DNA of 64,000 bases from Archegozetes longisetosus (Eukaryota; Arthropoda; Arachnida; Sarcoptiformes; Trhypochthoniidae), in the NCBI GenBank assembly GCA_018873245.2, contig JAEMBT020000009.1:15619794-15683793 (forward strand). The letters run 5' to 3'. Positions 33,480 through 47,352 of the stretch are shown piece by piece. The first letter of the stretch is position 1; every line of letters begins with the position of its first letter. The notes below the pieces were generated by a model. That model did no database searches and was not told where the DNA came from. It saw only the letters and a program-made list of their open reading frames with translations. Position numbers and translations under genes: made by a program.

Positions 33480-36400
33480 AGTCTTCATTAAATTTGAGAA
33501 CATTTTTCAATCTAAATCAATGTTTAAATAAATAAATTGCTTTTGCAAGCTGTTCATTATTTTGAATATTTTACTCTATATTTCTCAATAGTTTTATTTG
33601 AGAAGTCATTTCGTATTTGAAGTTTCATTTGATGATTTTCTATTGAAAATTAGTAATAGTTAATAATAATTAATAATAGTTGATTTTATACTAATCTTAT
33701 AATGACTATTGATGCAAAACTATGAATTATTTTCAAAGTGTGCACTAAATCTTAGAGAAGACAGCGTCAACTCACTCAACAAGTATTGATCCCTTAGTCA
33801 GTGGCGTATCACTGATGGGACCAAAATTCAAGATCGTATAAAACAACATGAACTTTTAGGTTTAGATAAGACATTTGAATTATTCGATTAATCTGCTAAC
33901 GGTTCACTAAATGAACTTATTAAATAAATGTTGAGATTACTCTTGGAGAACATGTGGAGCCTGGGCTGAGTCCAATGAGAACAGAGCTGCTCTTAGTTGA
34001 GCTATACTATAAACATAATACCAGAACCAAACGAATAGTGTCTCATAACTTTCACTAAACCTACTAATCAATCAAATTCTCTGCAAACAAAGAATTCAAT
34101 TGCGACTAATTTGTTTGAATACATGTTACATAGTACCTATTCATGTTCAATCTACTCAATTGAATCTACTTAATTTCTATTCAATTCAGAAATTGATTTT
34201 TCTAAGATTGTCAGATCGAAGTGTTTTTTATAAGATTCAACTCGTATTCTAATAGTTAGAAATTACTCTTTAATCTCACAATCATTCAAATAGTCTACGT
34301 TTTAGCTTATTATGCTCACTCAGCTCCTAGCAAGTAACTACACTCAAAAACTTAATAATCATTGATGGCAGCCATAAGTGATGTATCGTGATGGCACACT
34401 TTCCATCAGACCACAATAATGAAAATATAGAATACATGAATATTCTAGAAACAAACTTATAGAATATTCATTATATTAACACTAATCGAGCAAATTAGGT
34501 GTCAAATTTAGCTAAAAATCTATAAGAATCGGAAGGGGAAGATGATATAGCAACAGTCTTTTCTCGTTGCTTTCACTGATTACTAAGTTTTCAAGTGTAT
34601 ATATTAAATATATTCCTGCAAATCCATGTGATATTGAAAAGTATAGCCTTTTCGGAAACTAGTTATGTGACAAAGTTACATTAGAGGGTGAATGGATAGA
34701 TGTATTCTATACTAAGAATTGTTACGATGTAAAGAATATAACACATAATTTAAAGTTAATATTCCAATAAATGTGTACAATTTTGGTATGACTTAGTAGT
34801 AGAATACGTACTTTGATTTGATGTGTAACATAAGCAATAAATTTTTTAACTTAAAAAAGTTTCCATGACTACTAAAAGCACATTCCAGAGCGTTTTTTAC
34901 CACTGAATACTTATTTCTGACAGAAAACTGTTATTAAATAATGATGAGAAGTCTTGCATAGATTTTTACTATTTTTCATCGATAGTGATTAATGGAAATC
35001 AATGTTGTGTTTTGTTAGTGAAACAATTCAAAGAATGGTATCATTTATCATATGGTTCTAAATTTAATTCAAGCATTTCATGTAAAACTGAAAAATAACG
35101 CCCAAAAGATTGTTCAATAAAGATAAGTTTGTACAGTTAAACCTGTCTAACTTTCATGTGTAGTTAGCTCATTCTTGCTAATCAATAACAATTAACGTAT
35201 GTTTTCTATGGGATTCTTAGGCAGTACCACAAGAACAATATAACTATATGTGATGGTTAGAGAGGTGCCACTGTACTGAATATCTGATTTTAAGATTGTG
35301 AGCATGTGTTGCAGTCAAAATGAACGAGTAGAAGACCGCACACACGCAAATCAACTTTCAATAACTGTGGAATGAATACTCTGTTTGATAAAAGTTTTTG
35401 GAGAGTAAAGAGTATAGCATTTTGTAGTCTCATAAAACATTTGATGCCTTGTACGCACGCAATTTTAATATCGCCTTTTATTTTATGTTTTTTCTATCTT
35501 TTTGGCAAATGTTGCGCCTACATGTCGTTACCGGTTTTATTACACTTTTCTTTTATATCTTCAATAAAATAATGATTCTTTGTTTGCAACAAAAACTCAA
35601 CCAAAGCTTCTACTTATATCATCTTAAAGAATGTCGATCTTCTCCAATTCGATTGATTTTACTTTCAATTTAATCGAAATTTTCAGATTTCGTTAGTTAT
35701 ACTTTTCGATCCCAGCGCCTAACAAACAGATCAAAAATATCAAAAGAATAGATTCTGAATTCGATATACCAGAAATGGTTTTTCTGTAAAGAAGAATATC
35801 GAGTGCTTAAAAAAATTGTTTCTCATGGGAAAAATGTTTTTGTTAGACTAGTTCTACAAGTGATCGGGTTTCAACTTATTGTAAAATTACAATCTATTTT
35901 GATGAGCATGATGAGTTGACTTAATGCAGGCAAATCATAATAAATTAGACATGAAGATGGAAAAGATCTCAATCAGCTACCTACGAATAGCTGCGGACAA
36001 TGCCAACGGTAATTACTTGACTCTAAGTGATGATCCTAGAAGTATAATAGTGCTAAAGAAAGGCATTCATATGATTCTATATACAAACATAGAAACTCTT
36101 GTTCCTATTGTCCTAATTTCTATACCACACAAGAATTGCTGAAATAGAACCAGAGAAGCCTAAAAATACTGAGAAACATAGATGGGTAATGAGTTGATTA
36201 ATTTTGTCTATAAAGACCTGGATACATTCAATAAGTGATTTGTTCCCAAAATTACCATCAATTTGCCAAACATGACTTTCCATACAAATGGTTATATGGT
36301 TTATGGTAAATATGATAAAAATATTTCTTTTCAGTCATTGTTATGTATGGATGGTAGTATTAAGAGATTATAGATGTAAAGATTAAACACGCAATTGAAT

Positions 36401-38868
36401 ATATGGCTCGCATTACTTCGATTACATCTACAAAATGTAAGATATCTAACAGTTATCAACTTTGCCATTAATCTAATATAAGTTCAATCATCTGATGCTC
36501 AGCTTATCCTAACTTCAAATCAGTTCATAAATCTAATTGAACTCCGATTGTTCGATGAGATAAAGTGAAAATTTGTTGAGACTGAGACGTGATTGTGAGT
36601 TAGGTTAGGTTAGGTTAGGTTAGGTTAGGTGTTGTGTAAGATTAAAGTATTGAAATGCAATATTACAGAGAATGAGCTATAAGTAAATAGTTTGTGTTGA
36701 TATATTGTTGTAATAATGTTTGAAATGTCGATCTCCTGAATATAGCGCTTATTGTTCAATCAAAATCAATTTTCACGTAATGAACATGGATGTTGCCATT
36801 AATAGCAATTCGCCAGTTATTGGATAAAATAAAAAGATTAGAGTCACTCAACTGCGTCTATGATTCCATTTATATGACATTTTCGATGGCATTTTTGTCT
36901 CATGACATCAATAACTTGATGAGATATAACTCTATCATTTATGTCGTTAATATTATGATATTGTCGCATTTGGAACATACCACTTCAACTTGCTTGAATT
37001 TCTTTTGATTTTTTTACTTTTCAGATGGGCCAAACAGAATTCTTGACTCAACTTGTATTAAAAATAAGATATAACAATTAATATTATAATTTAACATGAC
37101 TAGAAAACAAGCTTGCATAAATTCCCAATGAGATGTGTCTCATTGTTGGGATTAGTGCTCGCGCATGCATTAGAATTGTTATTTTCGATTGTTTCAATGA
37201 TGAGTTAACAATATTAGACTGAAGTCTCAGGATCTTATTAAAGCGAGATCTTTATTATAGTAAATCACTCTTATAAGTTACTAATGACATTCTGAATGTT
37301 AGAGTGAGTGCGAAGTACAACCATTTTCACTTAACTTCAAGCTGACCAACTGTCGCGCGGAATACAAAGACTTGAGCTGAAAATGGAAAAAGACATGTTT
37401 AGTTTGAAGTATCGGAAATTTGCAGAAAAGTAGCTGAAAGAAGCTCGAGAAAACAGCCAGTCAGTCAATGTGTTGACAATATATTTTCCTAAAGTAAAAG
37501 CAATAGTTTCCACATTCGTAAATTTAGTTCAAACCCAATACCCATCAATTACAATATGAAACATGATAAATAGCGAAAGAGCTCTTCTTAAGAACATCCT
37601 TTATTGATTAAAAGTGAGTGAAGTGAGTAGTGTTGGGCGAAAGGAGGATAAGTGCGAAACACTCTTATTTTGTTGAAGCATTCTTATTTTTGTGAAGCAT
37701 TCTTTTGCATAGATGAGAAGCTAAACTAAAGTCATACGTGGCTTTATGTACCCTTCACTTTTGATATCATCACATTTGTCGATGACATTAGCCCTTGCAT
37801 GACTCAAAACATATGCGGTTAAATTAGGTATGACTGCGTAAGTGTGATCACGTCAGCGTGATCACATCAGCGCTAACTAAATTGTGAGCATAAATTTATT
37901 AATCTAATAAGAGTTTGGTTCGCAAATGTTTAAACTGTTGAAACCCTGTGTAATTGTGATATATGTTTAATCTAACTTTTTGATCAATTTTGTTGAAGTA
38001 CTGAATTTATCTTACATCAAAAATTTGTTGACGTAAAGAGTCTTATAATTGTTTAAAGATTACTTAATGCCAAGAAAACTTCAAATTAAATTTCAAACTC
38101 CAAAGATGGGTTAGTCTAAGAAGAATTAATCTAATATCAAGCTTTTAAGATGTGTTGTATTTTTTACATTTTGTAGGCTTAATGTTGTGATTGTAAAGAA
38201 TGTCGCGATTCATGAAATTTAATTTAGCACTAAAACAACATAAAAACCTCTGGAAAACAACGTAAAAAATTCTGGATCGTTAGCTTGAAGTATTAGATAA
38301 ACTCGATTAAGCTCTGGGTTTGTGAAACTGTATATTTTTTTATAAGCTTTATTTGTTGCTGAAACAACTCTATCGGAAATTTATTTACTTTTATTAAGTT
38401 TAAATTACCAAATGATTGATCTGTCCACCAAAACAAACGGTAACTACAGCACAAGTGTTTTCTATGTTGCCATAAAATGTTAGAAAATTGTTTTTCAAAA
38501 CCATTTTCTTCAGCATAAAAAATGAGAATAAATCAGAAAAAAGAATCAAAATTGAAGAAAAGATTTGGAGGATTTTGTAAGTTATTGATTTATTATTTAG
38601 ATGCGATAGTTTGATATAGCTTAGTGACATAAGTCTAAAACAAGAATAATCTCCAAATCGATAATTCAATTCTTTGCATATTTGAGTCAAACTCATTATA
38701 ATTCAAGTCAGTATATACTAAATGCTCTTTCGAGCGAATTAATCGCAAATAATTGCTGTCGAAATGAAGATATCGAACATGTCGAAAAGAAGGATGAATA
38801 AGAAATTATTCATTAGGAGTAAATGAAGCGATAAATGTGTGCAAGTGTTGAATTAGAAGGGGTTTGAA
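33480..38868. other. Gene-poor region
   Basis: No supported gene. Open frames such as 35372-35572 and 35924-36142 lack splice context or family resemblance. A 15-bp GTGATCACRTCAGC word is repeated twice near 37846-37875, and a CAGTGGCGTATCACTGATGG word at about 33800 resembles a transposon end. Confidence 0.45.
36600..36630 (+). repeat. Interstitial (TTAGG)6 array
   Basis: Six perfect TTAGG units, the arthropod telomere repeat, in TTAGG orientation on the plus strand, followed by TGTTGTG. Confidence 0.9.
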
Positions 38869-39049
38869 GTAGGGATGCCAACTGTCGGGCTTTAGGCTGG
38901 AGTCAGAGTAAGTCTAAAGCTGAAGATTAAAATTGTATTCTTTGATCCTTAAAACTTTATTCTTTGATCCTTCGATTCTAAACCTATTGTAAGTAATTCT
39001 CAAAAATTGTTGTCCAGCTTTCACTCGATCAAGTGTTGGCATCCCTACT
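38868..39049. mobile_element. Short MITE, about 180 bp
   Basis: AGTAGGGATGCCAAC at the left is the exact reverse complement of GTTGGCATCCCTACT at the right. The interior is AT-rich with a repeated TATTCTTTGATCCTT. No coding sequence is seen and no target duplication is obvious. Confidence 0.7.
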
Positions 39050-42000
39050 CTGAACGAACATTTGGGCCTATTGTAACCCATTTGACTGAAATGATCAATT
39101 TTTGCCTTAAACCAAAATGCATTAGGAATTCAAGTGAAACGTGTCTTTTATATCTCATCTTCAGAGACAGATTCTAATGAAAGTTGTCCTCATTTGGTAT
39201 TTACTTCATGTGATAGTTATTTTCAAAAGTAAGACACAATTTTATTTCAAAACTAAGTGAATCAGATCTGCGTCTAAGCCAATCGAAATATCATTCAAAG
39301 CTATTCATGCGTCTGGTATTGAATCGCAAGAAGTCATATGAAAGTTATCACAATCCAAATGAATAATATTCAATATTCAGTCAAAGAATCGTCAGAATTG
39401 TATGGAGAGATTTCAAGTAACAATCCCATCGATGAATTGGCTTTGGTTTGAAATATGATTTATGAAACATGAATCTTATTTATGAATTTTATTTACTCAT
39501 ATTTGAAGTGACGATCAATATTTATTTGAAGATATGCATAACTTAGGCTCATGTACATCATTATAAGATCATTTAGATTATATCTACACTTATGTTTGAA
39601 TCAATATTTTCTAAGGAATAGATAAGAATTAATCAATTATACTAATGATTACTAAGCTCAGAATATTTTGCACTTATCATATAGTTGACCAATGAGAATT
39701 GTCAATTTTTTAAATCATCCAATTGAATAAGAGGTTAATGCATATATTCCGAGTCTTAATGATTATATAGCTTTCATTACTACTGGACTAAAATATTACA
39801 ATTAATAATAAAACATTCCAAAATTGACCATATTTTACCTAAATTTTAATACCAGTATTGATGAGTAAAAGCTTACGAAAACTTTCTTTACTCGTTACGG
39901 AAAACAAAAGTTTGGAGAAATGTTACATTTTTTTCAATAAGTCAATCTTTTGCCTGAAAGGTAAGTCCGAAAATTGTATGTATTATAGTTATCATTACAA
40001 AGAAAAGTTGGTTTCAGTTCTAGTGATTCAGTACAGAAGCGAATAAAATCAATGTATGAGAGACTCCCTCGACAGATGAGTGAAGCAAACAAGCAAAACA
40101 AGTTCGACAGAGGATATCTTAAAATAGAGAAAGAGAAGCAAAAATATGTTATATGGAAGATGAATGTGAGTGACACCAAGAATTACTTGAGTAGCCATAG
40201 AATCAATTCCATAGAATCAATTCCATAGAACATGATATACATTATGCCTGAAGTAACTGTATTTCAACCAATTTTAAAGTCATAGTCGGATCGTAAACAT
40301 CAGCCTCTATTCGATTTTTTTATTCTTAGTCCTTCTGAGAGCCATATATAGTGATGACCACATATTTTGATGTCTGTCTTATGTAACCATTTCTAGTTTG
40401 ATATGAGAAAAAGCTTTCTTTGCTGTTATTCTGGTTTCATATTCAATATATTAATGCGTTTCTCTGCCATAAAAGTGTCATAAATGGATCAACAATAAAG
40501 TGAGAATAGGAACTGAGCTCAACAATAATATTCATCATAAGAAAGTTGGAGTAGCGATCGTATGGTTAGTTTTATAGCTGGCGGCCATCCAACAAATGCG
40601 AATAATGATCACATTTTTATGAGAAATAATGATAGAGATAAGTAAGTGTCGCATACGATCCTTTAGGCTATGATGAGCTGCAGTGGAGATCACATTTCTT
40701 GTTAATTCATTTATCATCCACAGACCAAAGGTTTACTTTGGACAATAAATATTGTTGGCTCTCAGTAGCCCAAACGTTGCTAACCTTATCGCAAATCGTC
40801 AGTCAGAAACGTGAGAACCAGAATCATATACTACAAGAATTCCAGAATCTTATACTACATGAATCTATGGCGGAATAAGTGAATCAGAATCTTATGATGT
40901 ATGAATGTATGGGTAGAATAAGTGAATTAGAATCTTATGATACGTAAGATAAGTGACTGCAAATATTGACACTTTCAAATTAGAATGCATTTACACCAAG
41001 AATATATCCACAAAGAAAGGCCAACACGTCACTGACATAGAGTTCTATGTTTCTACAATAGATCATCTTATGGACTGAATCAGTCCTATGTTTCCACAAT
41101 AGATCATCTTATAGACTAAACCAGTCCTACGTGAGTTACACTACTTTCCTCGTGTCCAAGCATCACTAGATCTATTCATGTAATTTTGCAATGTCGCACA
41201 AAAATAAAGACTTAGTTGAAAATGGTTGTATCCATCAAAAGGATATCGACAACTGACTCTATAGTGATGGTCATTAGGAGTACTTTGACAGTTTTGCTCT
41301 TGTAGGATGAAAGCAGAACTATTACCGGTATATCTTTATAATAGGAGTTGAGATAAAAATAGGTTCTTCTCATCATTAATACTGTGAAGGAACATCTGCA
41401 TTTAACCCATATTTTATAAGTCAAGTTATTCTAAACAGTCTTAAGCCTAACTATCGTTATCATATCGTAATCACTATCGACTTTCAAGTAAATTCTTACT
41501 CAACTTTGAATGCCGAGCAAGAATAGAAGGAGAATTCAGTTTTTATGTTAGTTTGATTCTTTTAAGGTTCAAATCTTGAATAATCACTTTCCTGTTATGC
41601 TCAGTCTTTTTCTCTTAGAGATTACTTAATGTGTAATTTCTTAAAATAAATTTCATATAGTTTTGAAATTGTGATGCATTAAACAATTTTAGTAAAATTC
41701 CATATGATATGTCAATTCTGAAAAATACAAATTTAATCGGTTGAATTTTACAATTTCAAGATTACTGAAAAGCCGATTATATAACTTCATTCAAGTGAAT
41801 GATTAGTTTTGGAGCTTTAAAATCATTCTTTCAAATAATATTCGTTTGATTTTCCAAATGTTTCATAAATTAGTCTTTTGATTATGAGTTTGTGAGCAAC
41901 TCATTAAACACAATGCGATTAAGTATTATGAATGAATGAATAATTAATACCAAATTTTAAGTTGAGTTAATTGCGAGAATAATAAATTATTAATCACCTA

Positions 42001-42430
42001 AAATATAAAAGTTTGAGATTTCATAAAAAAAAGTTCTGCTTCAAAAGTACTATTCTCGAAAGCATCGTATTCTATCAGTAGTTTAAGAACAGGTATTGAA
42101 AGCATTCACGAATCGTAAAGTGACGCTACTTTCGAACAAAATTTCGTTAGAAAACAGTTGTATTACTTGCATTTCATAGGACTTCAAATGTATATTTGGT
42201 TTGAACTAATATTTTCAGTCTAATCCTTGCTAAGGATTCAATTTTGATCATAAGTTTGCATTTGATCGATTGGTGAATAAAGAAAAATAATGTACAACAT
42301 TGCCATTAAAATATCGCTGATCTTTTCACAATCCCTAATGACATACATAATTCATAGTAGCTTTGAATTTAAAATGCACTCTAACCCGTTGATAGTGAAC
42401 GGTCTGCGAGGCGGTAAGTAGGATATCCTC
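39050..42430. other. Gene-poor region with one candidate exon
   Basis: No firm gene. At 40052-40165 on the plus strand, ATG starts 38 codons (MYERLPRQMSEANKQNKF...) ending exactly at a good donor (AAT|GTGAGT). I found no partner exon, so it is only a candidate. Paired words such as AGATCATCTTATNGACT (41060-41120) are short local duplications. Confidence 0.3.
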
Positions 42431-42431
42431 A

Positions 42432-42523
42432 CTCAGCTGACTATGGATTCTGTTCTCAGCCAACTACGGATTCTGTTCTCAGTCAACTACGGATTCTGTT
42501 CTCAGCCAACTATGGATTCTGTT
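42432..42523 (+). repeat. 23-bp minisatellite, four units
   Basis: Four copies of CTCAGYCAACTAYGGATTCT plus GTT. Confidence 0.85.
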
Positions 42524-42524
42524 T

Positions 42525-43470
42525 GACGCAGAGCGTCCACTATAAGTGGGTTCGCTATAAATGGGTTTAAGTGCTTTTGTTGCGTTGATGCATAGCTAAG
42601 TTGATCCCTTTTTCTGTGATAATTAATCCGATCTGTACTTTGAAAGCGAGCGGAGCAAAAGCTTATTTGATGCAAGTATTTATCTATTAAGAGAATTAAT
42701 TATCAAAAGATAAAAAACTCATTGTTTATAAGTATAAATTTAAAACTTCATTAGCAATAATATAACTTTAATTTTGCTCATTTCATTAAGAGTCAAACAA
42801 AACAAGAGTTGCTTTTCATCAGAATTGCTTTTCATTAGAGTTAGTATTCATTAGAGTTACTTTTCATTAGACTTGATTTTCATTAGAATCCATCCGAGTC
42901 TTTGTATTCTTCAATTTAGAAGTTGTGATCAGAACTCTGGACGGTTTTGATAAGACTAAAGGATTGAGAGAAGAATAAATTTTTAATTGGTTTGAATGTA
43001 AGCGGAATGAAAGAAAAGGCATAATAATGTTATGTCAATATGAAGCTTGACAACTAGTTTTAAGCTCATATAAATTCTAATCAATATTATGTACTTTCTC
43101 TATAATTGTTTACTCAACCGCTCAATTCTGTTTAATTTCGATTCTGCTATTTTCGATTCTGTTATTTTAGTCAAGTTTTACTTTTCAAATAAGTCTTCAG
43201 TCATTTCTAATCTCTTATGACGTTCAATGACAACAAGCAAGTGCTCGAAAAATAAACACAAAAATCAATTCTAACTCATTCCTACTCTAGAATAATAAAT
43301 CCAATGTGTTTCAGTAGAATACTGTTTAGAACTCATTAAACTTCTATGTGTTTTGATTGAGAATTTAGTCTAAAATCCTTATTATAGATAAGTCTTAATT
43401 AGGTCTTTACTAGTTGTATGCTCTGATTGGTTTTACTGAATACTTACCCACAAACACAATTTATTAACAA
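42525..43470. other. No gene seen
   Basis: AT-rich. Begins with a GTCCACTATAAGTGGGTTCG motif resembling a pogo/Tigger-type transposon end. Near 42815-42885, CATTAGAGTTACTTTT-like words repeat four to five times. Confidence 0.4.
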
Positions 43471-43617
43471 TTCTGAGCATAAGAATAAGAATTCTAAGCA
43501 TAAGAATAAGAATTCTAAGCATAAGAATAAGAATTTTGAGCATAAGAATTAGAATTCTCAACATAAGAATAAGAATGCTCAACATAATAATAAAAATTCT
43601 CAACATAAGAATAAGAA
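43471..43617 (+). repeat. 21-bp minisatellite, seven units
   Basis: Units resemble TTCTAAGCATAAGAATAAGA followed by A, with increasing divergence to the right. Confidence 0.85.
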
Positions 43618-43619
43618 TT

Positions 43620-44780
43620 TATTCAGAATTGTCGTATGGTTGTTTTATTATGCGAATGATGTCATGAAAAAGTAAAGCACCCTTGTTTATGGAAATCTGT
43701 TTTCAAAATATTATATGTTTGGATTAAAAGTTAAGAGGATTATCAAAAGTTCAGTATACTTGCGATAACAGAGCATTATTTGACATTTTGTGGCCAATGT
43801 ATTCTTAACATCACTACATACACTATTTTCTTATTCATTCCTCACAAATACTACCCTTTAGTTGTTGTGTAACTGTCAATCATATCAGAAAACTTCGAAT
43901 CATAGCCATTATATTAAAATATTCTGGGCTTGACTCAGATCACATCAATCAATAGACTTATACCTTACGTGAGAGAATAAATCGTTTTTGTATTGCAGTA
44001 AACATTAATACATATAAAAGTTCAATGAAAACTAAATATTATTCTCGTACTTATTTTAAGTTGAGGGTCTTGTGCCCGTGACTCGCCCCTTATGCACCTC
44101 ACTTGACCGTTGGGCTCGTACTGGGGACGCCACTGATGAGCATTCTATGGGCAACCAGTATCTGCAATCCCAAATGGTCTTCTCATTCAAGTTGAGTGAT
44201 TTCATACTTATAAAACTTAGCCAAAAATTGAACAGCATCAACATCTACTGTATATAAAGATATATGTCGACAGTTAATCCTAATTATTTGGCTCGCGAGC
44301 CAATTAAGCCAATTTTCACTAAAGGCTATGTCAGATGATCACGAAAACATTGCTTCAGTTTAGGTGATACTTCTTTTTCCAATTGCAATGAATTTGATTG
44401 AAAAAATCAATTAAACAAATTGAAAATAATCTCGAATAGATAACTCTTATGTGAACTGTTTGCTTAACTGAAATCATTTAAATGAGTTATCAAACGCGAC
44501 ATTGAATTTGATGAAATATTAGAAAATTGATTGTCTTTTTATTTATAACCTAAATAGTTTAAGATAAAAGTTTCCATTATCTTAAAGCTAAGCCAGATGA
44601 TTATTTTCAAAATAAATGCTATTCACTCGCATCTCATCAAATGAAATCCATTTGATTTCAATACCATTTGATTGAAGATTTAGTTGAGTCTAAAGCCGTA
44701 TTATAAATAATTAGGTCTTTACTAGTCTTAAGAAAGACTTACAAACACACACAATATATGATTATTAACATTCCCTATCA
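43620..44780. other. No gene seen; one GC-richer patch
   Basis: 44070-44180 is GC-richer (GGGGACGCCACTGATGAGC...) and open on both strands. It resembles a transposon end or an old exon but cannot be assigned. Confidence 0.35.
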
Positions 44781-44950
44781 TTTATTGTGATATGAGGTAG
44801 CTTGGCGAATTTCATTTATTGTGATATGAGGTAGCTTGGCGAATTTCATTTATTATGATATGAGGTAGCTTGGCGAATTTCATTTATTTTGATATGAGGT
44901 AGCTTGGCGAATTTCATTTATTTTGATATGAGGTAGCTAGGTGAGTTTTC
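44781..44950 (+). repeat. 34-bp minisatellite, five units
   Basis: Five head-to-tail copies of TTTATTGTGATATGAGGTAG plus CTTGGCGAATTTCA; the last is partly diverged. Confidence 0.9.
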
Positions 44951-47300
44951 TGTCAAGTATCTTGTTATGAAAAATTAAAACATTTTTTATGTCTAACAAA
45001 TCTGACTTACATTTGCATAAACTGAATGAGTATATTTGCGAAGAAAACTTTATTTGACATTTTTGAAGAATATATTCCTCATGAGAATAGATTATTTTAT
45101 TCGTTTCTCACAAATATTACTCTTTGATGTTATGTGGGTTTCAAAAACAAAGTTATTTCACATCTCTATATAGCTTTAAATTGTTGCTGAAAATAAAATT
45201 TTTTTCTATTCTGATCAATAAACAGTTCTCCAAATCCTAACTTTGAATCAGATCTATAGTCGACAATACAATAAATAGTTATTGGATGGAAAGTTTAATG
45301 CTTTCATGCCCTCATAAAGTACCTTAACTTACAAACTGATTTTGATTTATTCTTAAATTAGCCTATTATTTATCTGTCAGCTAATGGATTAATGGATTAA
45401 TGGATTAGTGTTTCAATAGATTTTTATGTCTCTAAAAGAGAAAAGTTATAGCAAACCATTTCAATTTTATTTCTAATCCTATTTAGACACAAATTCCTAT
45501 CATTCAACTTCTTGAATATCTTTCATTCTATTCCATGGTATTCATTATCTATTTTGATCTCTGGTGAAAAGCTTTCGATATTTTTCGAGTCAATTTGAGA
45601 ACTTCGCCATATCTGAGCTCTATTTGAGTGAGATTCAGGTTTTGCTATCATTATAGAATTCAAAAGCACAGAATATTCCCAAACTTGATATATGAGCCAA
45701 AGCTTATTAAAAGAATATAATTTTGACCAAAATGACAGACTTAGAAACTAGAGTTTACTCAAAAATAGATCAATCATTTAAAAGAAACTGAAATACAGCT
45801 CAACAAAAGAAATCCTAAACTGAAGCATAACAGTGAAACCTAATCAAAAAGTTTCTCCAAACTTGAATCCTTTGCAATTGATTAAAATGTTTGTTGATTT
45901 ATGTGATAACTTGTGCTCTAAATCAAAATTTTAATCATTTGTTTGATTTAAAGTATTATTTTTTTGAAGAATTTTTTATTTTGAAATATATTTTGTTTTG
46001 AAATATATTTTGTTTTGAAGTATTTTTTATTTGGAAACATTTTTTTCTGCCAACCTCTAGAATCGTACATAAGAGTAAATCTATAAATAATTTCTAAACT
46101 GATCATCTTTAGAGAAGAATTCAATGATCACAAGATTGGAAAAACAGAATGTGTAGTCAAAAAGCGTTGGTATTTCGATTCAAACATAGTTTATACTCAC
46201 TTTGATTTGATTGTTTACTGAGCCTTAACTCGTAATGTAAGTTAATGTTACATAACTTGATTTTATAATTCATATATTGCTTTTTGACAGAACTCAATTC
46301 TGATCAGTCACATTTGTTGCATCTCCTGCTCATATTTACTAAACAAAATCTAACTTCAGTTCCAGCTAAGTAACCAAATATAAGATGAAACATCACTTGT
46401 CGTTCCGCCCAAAAGTCCAGAAGTTTATGTCTTTTCTAAAGCTTAGATAAAATATAGAACTTTTATAAACTAGATTTACTGCTCCTGTCAAAGATAGTCT
46501 TATAAGAATTGATAGAACCCTGAAAAGATGTCAATTCTGTCATATGTCTTACCAATCAGTAGAACTTATTTATTCAAATCCAAACCCATTGCTCAAAATC
46601 TAGATATAGCCTTAGGCTAAATCAAATTTTATATTATCGAATGTGAACTGTTTTCGACTACATTCAGTCTATTCTTCTAATACCATACGAACTCTTAAGA
46701 CTTTGAAAAAGTATGAGCTAACGGAATGCGTGCCATTGCATAGCAATTATATTATATAATGCATAATATCAGGGCTTATATACGCGCTTATATACGATTC
46801 TAAGGCAACGGTAATCACAATAAGTATAGGATGACATTAAACTTCTAACTTTAATCCATTTTCTCTAATGATGATGGATTTAGAACTAAAAATTTTGTCA
46901 TTTTAATATATTATTTCTACATTTATTCCACATATTATTCTATATTCCGTATTATATTCCTATATTTATTCTATTTGTACTCTAATGCCTCCCTCAAAAC
47001 CATTCCTATTATCAATTCTTTCAACTTGTTTAATCACTATATTCTAATTTCATATGTATTTTCAACATAATGCCCATCTTTTTCAACATTCATTTTGTCA
47101 TTCTGTTAATTATCTAATGTGGACTGCGATCAAATCCTGCATTTAAGGGGACAATAGTTTTAGAAAGAGTTTGGTGAGATATCTAGGACACAATTTAATC
47201 ATTGATACCTTAATTTATCAGCATATACTAATCGATGCAACTGTAGGGAACCATAAAAGAATAGAGTATTTTATTAGTTCATATGCTTTACAATTTAAAA
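44951..47300. other. No gene seen
   Basis: AT-rich, with a small TAATGGAT repeat near 45385-45410 and TATTTTGTTTTGAAATA repeats at about 45960-46040. Confidence 0.45.
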
Positions 47301-47352
47301 GTTAGGTTGGGTTAGGTTAAGTTGGGTTGGGTTAGGTTAGGTTAGGTTAGGT
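47301..47352 (+). repeat. Interstitial TTAGG array with variants
   Basis: About ten pentamers in TTAGG orientation. The first part includes TTGGG and TTAAG variants; the last five units are perfect TTAGG, followed by TGTACAC. Confidence 0.9.

Noticed and set aside
35372..35673. Overlapping short plus-strand frames rich in Phe/Leu
   Set aside because: Two frames are open at once over a T-rich stretch; no start context, domain or splice sites.
44056..44257. Short frames open on both strands in a GC-richer patch
   Set aside because: No splice context, family resemblance or conserved motif. It may be a transposon end.
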